A DNA stretch of 64,000 nucleotides from Paenibacillus pinisoli (GTDB taxonomy: Bacteria > Bacillota > Bacilli > Paenibacillales > Paenibacillaceae), in the NCBI RefSeq assembly GCF_003605435.1, contig NZ_QXQB01000005.1:1-64000 (forward strand), in the 5' to 3' direction. Shown one piece after another: positions 50,838 through 58,617 of the stretch. The first letter of the stretch is position 1, and each line of letters starts with the position of its first letter. Below the pieces are notes generated by a model that was given only the letters and a program-made list of their open reading frames with translations, did not search any database and had not been told where the DNA came from. The position numbers and the translations under genes are program-made.

Positions 50838-50864
50838 TCAAACTTTTTTTGCGCCCCGCACGTC
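50838..50864 (+). promoter_or_regulatory. Candidate ECF-type promoter for oatA-sigV-rsiV
   Basis: TCAAAC (50838-50843) and CGTC (50861-50864) are 17 bases apart, close to the TGAAAC/CGTC pattern of ECF factors of the SigV/SigW group. It lies 61 bases before the oatA start and would allow autoregulation by the sigma factor encoded in the same operon. Confidence 0.5.
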
Positions 50865-50925
50865 TTGTACTCGTCACGTTTAACAACTAGGCATCAATAC
50901 GCAAAACAGCTGGAGGTTACATTCA

Positions 50926-52740
50926 ATGAACAAAGCACAAAAACCTGACATCTGTGTAGGAACAGCTCATTACATGCCAGGACTGGACGGATTGAGAGCT
51001 TTATCGGTATTGGCTGTCATCGCATACCATCTCAATATTTCCTGGGCGCCCGGCGGTCTTCTTGGGGTAGGTGTTTTTTTCACGTTGTCCGGTTACCTTA
51101 TTACCGATCAACTGATGGTGCAATGGCAAAGCAAAAGACGGATCGATCTGAGGGATTTCTGGGTGCGGCGCATTCGCAGACTAATGCCGGCGATGTTGTT
51201 CATGCTTGCCGTTGTGGGAACTTGGCTAATGTTGTTTGATCGTCCGCGACTCGATGCGCTGCAGGGCGATTTTTTATCCTCAGTACTATACTTCAATAAC
51301 TGGTGGCTTATTTTCCATGAGGTGTCTTACTTTGAAAGCTTTGGCCCGCCATCCCCGATCGGTCATCTCTGGTCGCTGGCTATTGAAGAACAATTTTATT
51401 TCGTATGGCCCTTGATCTTAGCAATCGGACTGCATATAGCGCCGCGACGAGGCAAATTGATGCTGTTCATGCTGTTCGGCGCAGCGGCTTCGGCTCTCGC
51501 GATGGCAATGATCTACGTTCCCGGAGCAGATCCAAGCCGGGTCTACTATGGTACAGATACGAGAGCGTTCGCTCTGCTTGTTGGCGCGGCTTTAGCGGTG
51601 GCATGGCCTAGCCGTAATCTATCCGGAGAGGTATCCGGCAAATCTCGTTTGCTGCTAGATATCGTTGGCGGGGTTGGGCTGTTAGCAATGATCTGGCTGG
51701 TATGGAGATCGAATGAATATAATCCATTTTTATATCAAGGCGGGTTGATGCTTTTCTCCATTCTGTCAGCCATAGTCACGGCAGTGCTTGCTCATCCGGC
51801 AAGCATCGTTGCCAAAGTCATGGGCAGCAAGCCGCTTCGATGGATCGGCAAACGTTCATACAGTCTATACCTCTGGCACTTTCCCGTAATTATTCTGACG
51901 AGTCCGAGCGTGAATACGGATGGATTTAATGGAGGCAGAGCCATTCTTCAGCTCATGTTGAGCTTACTGTTGGCCGCTATCTCTTGGAAATATATCGAGG
52001 AGCCAATCCGTCGTGGTTCAGGAGTAACTCTTTTGAGGAAAATTCCTTTTAGCCCTCGATACGGGTTTACAATAGCTCTCTTTGTTTTGATTTTATTTCT
52101 TATCTCTTGTTCCAGCAGCATAAATGCCGAGAAACCAATGATCACCGAGACGACAATCCACACTGTGACTCCGGAGATTGCAATAGAAGGTACATCGCCA
52201 ACTGTGGTTCCCAAGGAACCGTCAGCCGTTAAGCCGATAGAAATACCCGATGAGTCGAAAACGGAGACAAGCAAAGGAGTAACCGCGATAGGCGATTCCG
52301 TCATTCTGGATGCTGCACCGCATTTGGAGAAGCTGCTGCCCGGTATTGTGATTGATGGCAAAGTAGGCAGGCAAATGTCCCAGGCTCAAGACGTCGTAGA
52401 CCAACTGAGAGCGGAAGGAAAGCTTGGGGATCGAATAATCATCGAACTAGGGACCAACGGTGCCTTCAGCAAAAAGAAATTGCGTGAATTGCTGACCTCC
52501 CTCAGAGATAGGGAACAGATTTTGCTAGTGAACACACGAGTTCCTCGAAAATGGCAAAATACGGTCAATTCTACCTTAGAAGAGGTAGCAGCGGAGTTTC
52601 CAAAAGCGAAGATTGTGGATTGGTATTCCGCCAGCGAAAATAAAGGCTCATTTTTCACTAATGATGGCGTCCATTTGAAGCTGGAAGGTGCAAAATATTA
52701 TGCCTCAATTGTTTTTGAAGCCATACAACAGGAGGAGTGA
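50926..52740 (+). CDS. oatA: OatA-like peptidoglycan O-acetyltransferase
   Basis: The N-terminal acyltransferase-3 domain has about ten helices (YMPGLDGLRALSVLAVIAYH; GVGVFFTLSGYLIT; HLWSLAIEEQFYFVWP) up to about residue 390. A linker and an extracellular SGNH esterase domain follow, with serine in AIGDSV (about residue 455) and the Asp-His pair in NDGVHLK. It moves acetyl groups onto muramic acid and protects against lysozyme. GGAGG precedes the ATG. The next genes are sigV and rsiV, as in Bacillus subtilis but with oatA first. Confidence 0.88.
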   Translation: MNKAQKPDICVGTAHYMPGLDGLRALSVLAVIAYHLNISWAPGGLLGVGVFFTLSGYLITDQLMVQWQSKRRIDLRDFWVRRIRRLMPAMLFMLAVVGTWLMLFDRPRLDALQGDFLSSVLYFNNWWLIFHEVSYFESFGPPSPIGHLWSLAIEEQFYFVWPLILAIGLHIAPRRGKLMLFMLFGAAASALAMAMIYVPGADPSRVYYGTDTRAFALLVGAALAVAWPSRNLSGEVSGKSRLLLDIVGGVGLLAMIWLVWRSNEYNPFLYQGGLMLFSILSAIVTAVLAHPASIVAKVMGSKPLRWIGKRSYSLYLWHFPVIILTSPSVNTDGFNGGRAILQLMLSLLLAAISWKYIEEPIRRGSGVTLLRKIPFSPRYGFTIALFVLILFLISCSSSINAEKPMITETTIHTVTPEIAIEGTSPTVVPKEPSAVKPIEIPDESKTETSKGVTAIGDSVILDAAPHLEKLLPGIVIDGKVGRQMSQAQDVVDQLRAEGKLGDRIIIELGTNGAFSKKKLRELLTSLRDREQILLVNTRVPRKWQNTVNSTLEEVAAEFPKAKIVDWYSASENKGSFFTNDGVHLKLEGAKYYASIVFEAIQQEE

Positions 52741-52749
52741 TGAGAAATT

Positions 52750-53256
52750 GTGAGAAATATCGATGAAAAGTCCATGGTCATGCAATTTATTTCGCTTAAT
52801 AAAGATAGCATTTATCGGCTGGCTTACAGCTATGTAAGAAATAAAGACGACGCTCTGGATGTCGTTCAAGATGCCATCTATAAAGCGATGAAAACTAAGG
52901 CATCACTTAAAGATCCAAGTGCCGTTAAGAGTTGGTTTTACCGTATTGTCGTTCATACTTCTTTGGACTTTTTGAGAAAACGCAAGAAGGTTCAGCCGAT
53001 GGAGGATGAGAAGCTTCAGACGTTTATGGACGGAGCAGAAGATGTGTATTCGGACATTGATATCGAAAAAACGCTTGAAGAACTACCTGAAAAATACAGA
53101 AGTGTAATTGTGCTCCGGTTTTTCGAAGACTTAAAGATCGAAGAAGTGGCAGACGTGTTAAATGAGAATGTGAATACGATCAAGACCAGATTGTATCAGG
53201 CGCTGCATGTATTAAAAGGTGAGATGAAAGATTACATTTCCAAGGAGGAGCGATAA
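52750..53256 (+). CDS. sigV: ECF sigma factor, SigV-like
   Basis: Region 2 reads YRLAYSYVRNKDDALDVVQDAIYKA and region 4 EKYRSVIVLRFFEDLKIEEV with the helix-turn-helix ADVLNENVNTIKTRLYQAL. Length is 168 residues. The start is the GTG at 52750; GGAGG at 52731-52735 lies rather far upstream, and an ATG at 52774 is an alternative. It follows oatA by nine bases and precedes its anti-sigma factor, so the three genes form a lysozyme-stress operon. Confidence 0.85.
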   Translation: MRNIDEKSMVMQFISLNKDSIYRLAYSYVRNKDDALDVVQDAIYKAMKTKASLKDPSAVKSWFYRIVVHTSLDFLRKRKKVQPMEDEKLQTFMDGAEDVYSDIDIEKTLEELPEKYRSVIVLRFFEDLKIEEVADVLNENVNTIKTRLYQALHVLKGEMKDYISKEER

Positions 53257-53258
53257 GA

Positions 53259-54116
53259 ATGGATGATCAACTGGAGAAGTTAAAGCAACAATATAAGCAA
53301 ATTCCGATTCCAGATGAATTAGATTTCATCGTTAATCAAGCTTTAAAGAAAAGCTATAGGAGAAAAATGCGTTCCAGGTGGATATCCGCCGCAAGTGCAG
53401 CGGTCCTGCTTTTTTTAATTGGAATCAACGTCAGTACGTCCGTAGCCAATGCCTTTTCTGCAATTCCTGGAGTCGGACCCTTAATTAAAGTACTTACCAT
53501 TAGGGAGTATATCGTGAATGATGACAGTCACAACGCCAATATAAAAGTTCCGGGTATCACGAATCTCAAGGATAAAGCGTTAGAGCTTGGCTTGAATGAA
53601 AAATATTTAGAGGAGGCCAAAGCGCTATACGATCAATTCCAGGAAGAGTCAAGCAAAGCTGCTCTAGGAGTGGATGCGGGTTATACCGTCATGACCGATA
53701 CAGACGATATATTCGCCATCGCCCGGTACGTCGTCGAGACAACCGGTTCATCCTCCGAGAATATGAAGTATGATACCATCGATAAGAAGAATCAAATCTT
53801 ATTGACTCTTCCTTTGCTATTTAAGGATGATCAGTATATTGAAGTGATTAGCAACAACATTAAGGAACAAATGAAAGAGCGTGTGAAGGCCGACCCCGAT
53901 AAGACTTACTGGATAGAGAACGAAGAGGGTGACTCTTCAATTGAAGTGTTCCAAAGCATTCGCGCCAATCAAAATTTTTACATTAACGCAGATAATCAAC
54001 TTGTCATTTCATTTGATAAATATGAAGTAGCGCCCGGATACATGGGAGTTCAAGAGTTCGTCATTCCGGCCAAAGTTCTTTCTGACATTCTAATCAGCCA
54101 CAATTATGTGAACTAA
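53259..54116 (+). CDS. rsiV: Anti-sigma factor RsiV-like
   Basis: A cytoplasmic N-terminal part of about 40 residues is followed by one membrane helix (WISAASAAVLLFLIGINVS) and an extracellular domain ending in the DUF3298 module (VISFDKYEVAPGYMGVQEFV). In Bacillus subtilis RsiV binds lysozyme and is then cleaved, freeing SigV. AAGGAGG precedes the ATG, two bases after the sigV stop. The partner pairing by position is strong. Confidence 0.85.
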   Translation: MDDQLEKLKQQYKQIPIPDELDFIVNQALKKSYRRKMRSRWISAASAAVLLFLIGINVSTSVANAFSAIPGVGPLIKVLTIREYIVNDDSHNANIKVPGITNLKDKALELGLNEKYLEEAKALYDQFQEESSKAALGVDAGYTVMTDTDDIFAIARYVVETTGSSSENMKYDTIDKKNQILLTLPLLFKDDQYIEVISNNIKEQMKERVKADPDKTYWIENEEGDSSIEVFQSIRANQNFYINADNQLVISFDKYEVAPGYMGVQEFVIPAKVLSDILISHNYVN

Positions 54117-54129
54117 GCTTATTTAATGT

Positions 54130-54177
54130 ATAGGAACAAATTCTTGCCCATTACAAAGGTCAAGAATTTGTTCCTAT
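54130..54177. terminator. Bidirectional stem-loop between rsiV and arsC
   Basis: ATAGGAACAAATTCTTG (54130-54146) pairs perfectly with CAAGAATTTGTTCCTAT (54161-54177) across a 14-base loop. It lies between converging genes. Confidence 0.75.
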
Positions 54178-54218
54178 TGACGACTGTGACAATTTGTCTT
54201 TGTTACCAGTTCAAATTT

Positions 54219-54641
54219 TTATTTTCCTTCTTTCAGGAAAGTCTCAATTCGATTCTTAATAGAATCTCTAACATTACGGAATTGCTCCATGATTTCCTCT
54301 TCTGTACCGGTTGCTTTAGCAGGATCGTCAAAGCCCCAATGCCATTTCACAACGTTCTTATTCATGATAACCGGACAATGCTCATCGGCATGACCGCAAA
54401 GTGTAATGACATAATCTGCACGATTCAATAGTTCAGGGTCGATTACATCAGATGTGTTATTACTAATGTCAATGCCAGCTTCTTTCATTACCTGTACAGC
54501 TCTAGGGTTCAATCCATGCGCTTCAAGTCCAGCGCTTTTCACTTCGTAATGATCACTGCCGAGTGCCTTCAAAAAGCCATCGGCGATCTGGCTCCTGCAA
54601 GAGTTCCCCGTACATAAGAAGTACACTAATTTCTTTTCCAT
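54219..54641 (-). CDS. arsC: Arsenate reductase, thioredoxin-coupled
   Basis: It reduces arsenate to arsenite in the cytoplasm. The low-molecular-weight phosphatase fold has the catalytic loop FLCTGNSCRSQIADG (Cys at the start of CTGNSCRS), and the redox cysteines VITLCGHADEHCP complete the thioredoxin-type triad. AAGGAG precedes ATGs at 54650 and 54641; spacing favours 54641 (140 residues). It follows arsB by 24 bases and is the last gene of the leftward ars operon. Confidence 0.92.
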   Translation of the reverse strand: MEKKLVYFLCTGNSCRSQIADGFLKALGSDHYEVKSAGLEAHGLNPRAVQVMKEAGIDISNNTSDVIDPELLNRADYVITLCGHADEHCPVIMNKNVVKWHWGFDDPAKATGTEEEIMEQFRNVRDSIKNRIETFLKEGK

Positions 54642-54665
54642 CGTTATCATTCTCCTTTGTTAGTT

Positions 54666-55958
54666 TTATTGGATAATGCTCAGCCAAAAGTAGAGGCCAG
54701 TAAGTGTAATGAAAAGAACAGGAATCGTTAGAACGATACCGACTTTGAAATAGTATCCCCATGTGATTTTGACCCCTTTTTTCGAGAGGACGTGGAGCCA
54801 AAGCAAGGTAGCGAGTGATCCGATTGGCGTAATTTTTGGCCCAAGGTCAGATCCGATTACATTCGCGTAAATCAGTGCTTCACGCAGAGTGCCTGTCGTA
54901 TTCGTTCCTTGAATCGCCAATGCATCGATCATGACTGTCGGCATGTTATTCATAACAGACGAGAGTAGAGCTGCGATAAAACCTGTCCCCATGGTGGCCA
55001 TGAACAAACCTTGATCTGCAGTCCATTGAAATACCTTGCCGAGTTGATCGGTTAGGCCCACGTTGCGCAGTCCATAGACAACAACGTACATTCCTATAGA
55101 GAACACTACGACCGACCATGGCGCACCTTTGATTACAGTGCCGGTTTTAATGGCTGTACTTTTGCGGGATGCAAGAATAAAGAGCAGGGCGGCAACACCT
55201 GCAACAATGGAAACCGGGATTTCAACAAACTCACTAAGAAGATAGGCGATCAAAAGAACCGCTAAAATGATCCATGAAAGCTTGAACATACGAGGATCTT
55301 TGATTGCTTCTTTTGGTTGCTTTAACTGAGCGATGTCGTATTTCTTTGGTATGCTTTTTCGGAACAAAAGGAATAGAACGAGTAAGCTTGCTCCTACTGC
55401 GAAGAAGTTTGGAACAATCATGCGCGATGCATATTCAACAAATCCGATGCCGAAGAAATCAGAAGATACGATGTTCACCAGGTTACTGACTACAAGCGGC
55501 AACGATGCAGTATCCGATATAAATCCGCTCGCCATAATAAAAGGCAAAATCATTCGATCATCGAACTTCAAGGCTCTCACCATCGCTAGAACGATCGGCG
55601 TTAGAATTAATGCAGCGCCATCATTGGCGAAGAATGCGGCAACTGCAGCTCCTAGCAGGACAACATAAGTGAACATGAGATAACCGTTCCCTTTTGCAAA
55701 TCGAGCCATATGCAAAGCTGACCATTCAAAGAATCCAATCTCGTCTAATATCAAAGAGATTAAAATAACGGCTACGAAAGCCAATGTCGCATTCCAGACA
55801 ATGGACGTAACATCCATCACATCTTGGAGGTTAACAACACCCAATAATAAGGCAAGTAGAGCACCTCCGACAGCTGAATAGCCAATATTCAATCCTTTCG
55901 GCTGCCAAATAACGAATATCAATGTGATAATGAAAATGACTGAAGCGAGAACTACCAT
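54666..55958 (-). CDS. arsB: Arsenite efflux pump ArsB
   Basis: This is a 430-residue membrane protein with about 11-12 helices that exports arsenite or antimonite. Family segments include IWQPKGLNIGYSAVGGA, FFANDGAALILTPIV, VVSNLVNIVSS and the end SDLGPKITPIGSLATLLWLH. It follows arsR by 21 bases. With arsC downstream it forms a standard reduce-and-export pair. Confidence 0.92.
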   Translation of the reverse strand: MVVLASVIFIITLIFVIWQPKGLNIGYSAVGGALLALLLGVVNLQDVMDVTSIVWNATLAFVAVILISLILDEIGFFEWSALHMARFAKGNGYLMFTYVVLLGAAVAAFFANDGAALILTPIVLAMVRALKFDDRMILPFIMASGFISDTASLPLVVSNLVNIVSSDFFGIGFVEYASRMIVPNFFAVGASLLVLFLLFRKSIPKKYDIAQLKQPKEAIKDPRMFKLSWIILAVLLIAYLLSEFVEIPVSIVAGVAALLFILASRKSTAIKTGTVIKGAPWSVVVFSIGMYVVVYGLRNVGLTDQLGKVFQWTADQGLFMATMGTGFIAALLSSVMNNMPTVMIDALAIQGTNTTGTLREALIYANVIGSDLGPKITPIGSLATLLWLHVLSKKGVKITWGYYFKVGIVLTIPVLFITLTGLYFWLSIIQ

Positions 55959-55979
55959 TAGATCATTTGATCCCCCTGA

Positions 55980-56297
55980 CTAATTACAACGGTTACTGTC
56001 TTTGCTTAAATGTTCTAGTCTGTTAGCCATTGAAGGTAAGGATTGAATGAACTCATGCAGATATTCCTTATCCTCCATATTCAAAGAATAATAAATCCAC
56101 TGCGCTTTGCGGCTCTCTGTCACAAGACCGCCGGTTTTTAATTTTCTAAGATGCTGGCTCACATTAGGCTGGGTAGTTTCCAGCAACTCAGCGATATCAC
56201 ATACACAGAGTTCACGTTCTTTTAATAAGGCAATGATCGTTAGTCTTGATTTATCTCCAAGTAATTTCATTGTCTCCGCCAATTGTTCAATGGACAT
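55980..56297 (-). CDS. arsR: Arsenite-responsive repressor ArsR
   Basis: The 105-residue winged-helix repressor has the arsenite-binding motif ELCVCDI in the recognition region and TQPNVSQHLRKLK as recognition helix. GGAGG lies 10 bases before the ATG. It heads the arsRBC operon and should bind the inverted repeat in the promoter at 56346-56382. Confidence 0.92.
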   Translation of the reverse strand: MSIEQLAETMKLLGDKSRLTIIALLKERELCVCDIAELLETTQPNVSQHLRKLKTGGLVTESRKAQWIYYSLNMEDKEYLHEFIQSLPSMANRLEHLSKDSNRCN

Positions 56298-56345
56298 GTT
56301 AAGAAGAGGCCTCCTTTTTTTAGCCGAATTATTCTGTCACCGACT

Positions 56346-56382
56346 ACTATATAATCAATCAGTTATATTAGCAAGTGATTAT
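56346..56382 (-). promoter_or_regulatory. Promoter and operator of arsRBC
   Basis: On the minus strand TTGCTA (56369-56374) and TATAGT (56346-56351) are 17 bases apart. ATAATCA (56351-56357) and TGATTAT (56376-56382) are inverted repeats that bracket the promoter, the expected ArsR site. Confidence 0.75.
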
Positions 56383-56413
56383 TTAAGTAGTGAAAATAAA
56401 GATTACTTGAATG

Positions 56414-56469
56414 TTGACATTTGGAAAAGGGGTTGATACGATGAATCCATAAATCAAAAAAAGTTGATT
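56414..56469 (+). promoter_or_regulatory. Promoter and operator of second arsR gene
   Basis: TTGACA (56414-56419) and TACGAT (56437-56442) are 17 bases apart. Just downstream, at the expected transcription start, AATCAA (56452-56457) and TTGATT (56464-56469) form an ArsR-type inverted repeat. The same 18 bases recur at 56871-56888. Confidence 0.75.
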
Positions 56470-56502
56470 AATAAGAGCGACAAGGATTGGAGGTGGGCAA
56501 CC

Positions 56503-56850
56503 ATGATTAAAAGGCTTCAGATTTTAGAGCAGCATGGAGCTGAAGTGGATTTTGCAAAGTATGAAGCGAAGTTTAAGGCACTCGCCGATCAGAAGAGACT
56601 TCAAATCATGTATGAGCTTACACAACGAGGCAACACATGTGTATGTGATCTTACAGAGATCGTCGATATGCCGCAATCTAAATTATCGTATCATCTCAAA
56701 ATCTTGCTTGATGCCGGGTTAATTCGTCGTGAGACAAGAGGAACTTGGAGTTATTACGAGTTGAACTCATCTGAAGTTAATAATCTGTTGTCTTCTGAGT
56801 TATGCTGTATATTTCGTTTGAATGAAACAAAGTCAAACGATTGCTGTTAA
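56503..56850 (+). CDS. Second ArsR-type regulator with Cys-rich tail
   Basis: The winged helix has the metal-binding NTCVCDLTEIVDMPQSKLSY, but the C-terminus also bears ELCCIFRL and a final DCC, absent from the other ArsR here. Such extra thiols occur in ArsR types that sense trivalent organoarsenicals or antimonite, though the exact ligand set cannot be fixed. GGAGGTGGG precedes the ATG at 56503 (115 residues). It shares an identical operator with the flavoprotein gene that follows, so it likely controls both. Confidence 0.82.
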   Translation: MIKRLQILEQHGAEVDFAKYEAKFKALADQKRLQIMYELTQRGNTCVCDLTEIVDMPQSKLSYHLKILLDAGLIRRETRGTWSYYELNSSEVNNLLSSELCCIFRLNETKSNDCC

Positions 56851-56870
56851 AGGCAATCGTATGATCAATA

Positions 56871-56888
56871 AATCAAAAAAAGTTGATT
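56871..56888 (+). promoter_or_regulatory. Operator before the arsenic flavoprotein gene
   Basis: AATCAA (56871-56876) and TTGATT (56883-56888) match the operator at 56452-56469 base for base, including the six-base spacer. TATAAA at 56912-56917 is a likely -10, with the right arm overlapping the -35 region. Confidence 0.75.
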
Positions 56889-56938
56889 TACAATTTTTAC
56901 ATTGTGGCGATTATAAATGAACTATTGGAGGGATATCT

Positions 56939-58363
56939 ATGAGTCCATGTTGTGGTTCAAAATCAGTTCCTGTTCAAATCTCAATGACTTCTTCAAAATA
57001 TGTTAAGTCCGATGATTTGCCTGTCGCTATTATAGGTGGAGGGCCTATAGGACTCGCAGCTGCCGCTCATCTAGTTACAAAGGGTGAATCCTTTGTTCTT
57101 TTCGAAGCTGCTGTACATATAGCAGGGAATGTGAACCAATGGGGGCATGTGCGTGTATTTTCACCATGGCAGTTTAATATGGATAAAGCAGCTAAACAGT
57201 TGCTGGAGGCTTCGGAATGGAAGTCCCCTAATGAACAGGCATTCCCAACAGGTAGAGAATTAATTGAAGAGTATTTGGCTCCATTGTCGGAGCTTCCGGA
57301 GATTAAGCCCTTTGTACATTATAATGCCAAAGTAGTCGCAGTAACTCGCAAGGGATTAAGTAAAGTGAAAACAGCTGGTCGTGCTGAGCTGCCCTTTGTT
57401 CTTCATGTGCAACAAGGGGAGCAATTGTTAAAATATGAGGCTAAGGCCGTAATCGATGCATCCGGAACGTGGTCTAGTCCTAATCCAGCCGTTTCTGATG
57501 GTGTTTGGACAAAAGGGGAGCAAGCATTAAGCAGCCAGATTTCTTATGGAATTCCAGATATATTAGGTAAGGACAGGGACAGATATGCAGGAAAGAATGT
57601 CCTAATAGTCGGTAGTGGCCACTCAGCAATTAATGCGTTGTTAGACATGGAACGGCTCCAGGAGCAGGAGCCGCATACATCTATATCCTGGGTTATCCGA
57701 AAATCAAATGTAGCCCATGTTTATGGTGGTCAGGAAAGCGACGCACTTCGTGAACGTGGTGTACTTGGAGTTCGATTACAACAGCTAGTGGAATCGGGAA
57801 AGATAGCCATTTACACTTCATTCCTAATTGACCATATTGAAAAAAATGAATCTCAAGTCAATGTGGTGGGTATGGTCAATGGTGAGAAGGTTCGCATCAA
57901 TGGGCTGGATGAAGTGATTTGTAATACGGGATCACGTCCAGATTTATCTTTCCTTAGAGAAGTAAGGACCAATATCGACTCTGACATTGAGAGTGTAGGT
58001 GCGCTCGCACCATTAATCGATCCTAACGTCCATAGCTGCGGAACAGTTAGACCTCATGGTGAAAAAGAATTACGCCACCCTGACCACAACTTTTACATTG
58101 TGGGATCGAAAAGCTATGGACGTGCACCAACGTTCCTCATGGCAACAGGCTATGAACAAGTAAGGTCCATCGTTGCAGCACTTACAGGGGACTGGGAGGG
58201 AGCTGAGAACGTGGAATTGAATCTTCCGGAAACAGGCGTGTGCAGTGTTAATAAATCAGTACAATTTAGCGATAACCTTTCTTCAAAACAGCCTGCTGAT
58301 GTTCAGACTGAGAGCAGTTGTTCTACAGTGCCTAGCGCAAGCAAGTCGGCATGCTGCGGCTAA
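56939..58363 (+). CDS. Arsenic-island flavoprotein monooxygenase (ArsO-like)
   Basis: The 474-residue protein has two nucleotide-binding motifs: IIGGGPIGLAAAAHL for FAD and NVLIVGSGHSAINALLDM for NAD(P)H. An ATGYE/ATG-like NTGSRPD and a final FAD strand HNFYIVGSKSYGRAPTF follow. It begins SPCCGSK and ends SACCG, with further cysteines near the end (SSCST), so a Cys pair caps each terminus. Flavin monooxygenases of this kind lie in many ars operons (called ArsO), with unclear chemistry on arsenicals. GGAGGG precedes the ATG. It is governed by the operator upstream. Confidence 0.8.
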   Translation: MSPCCGSKSVPVQISMTSSKYVKSDDLPVAIIGGGPIGLAAAAHLVTKGESFVLFEAAVHIAGNVNQWGHVRVFSPWQFNMDKAAKQLLEASEWKSPNEQAFPTGRELIEEYLAPLSELPEIKPFVHYNAKVVAVTRKGLSKVKTAGRAELPFVLHVQQGEQLLKYEAKAVIDASGTWSSPNPAVSDGVWTKGEQALSSQISYGIPDILGKDRDRYAGKNVLIVGSGHSAINALLDMERLQEQEPHTSISWVIRKSNVAHVYGGQESDALRERGVLGVRLQQLVESGKIAIYTSFLIDHIEKNESQVNVVGMVNGEKVRINGLDEVICNTGSRPDLSFLREVRTNIDSDIESVGALAPLIDPNVHSCGTVRPHGEKELRHPDHNFYIVGSKSYGRAPTFLMATGYEQVRSIVAALTGDWEGAENVELNLPETGVCSVNKSVQFSDNLSSKQPADVQTESSCSTVPSASKSACCG

Positions 58364-58483
58364 GAAGTCTTAAAATCAATTTCGAGTTAGCCTTAATAGC
58401 TACTGAACATACAAGCCATAAAAGCAATGGCCTTCAAAGTATTCCAACAGCTTAAAGGTGGCCGTATTGGTTCACTTACAACA

Positions 58484-58522
58484 TATCAAACCCGCAGACC
58501 AATTGTTTCTGCGGGTTTGATA
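58484..58522. terminator. Perfect 15-bp stem-loop between converging genes
   Basis: TATCAAACCCGCAGA (58484-58498) pairs with TCTGCGGGTTTGATA (58508-58522). It lies between the flavoprotein gene and the beta-galactosidase gene and can terminate both. Confidence 0.8.
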
Positions 58523-58617
58523 AGAAAATTGAAATATAAGTGAAAAGACGATGCATATGACACCGTTCATGCAGATTGACTTTTTTGGCGCAGGAGATTT
58601 ATTACCAGTTAGCTTCT

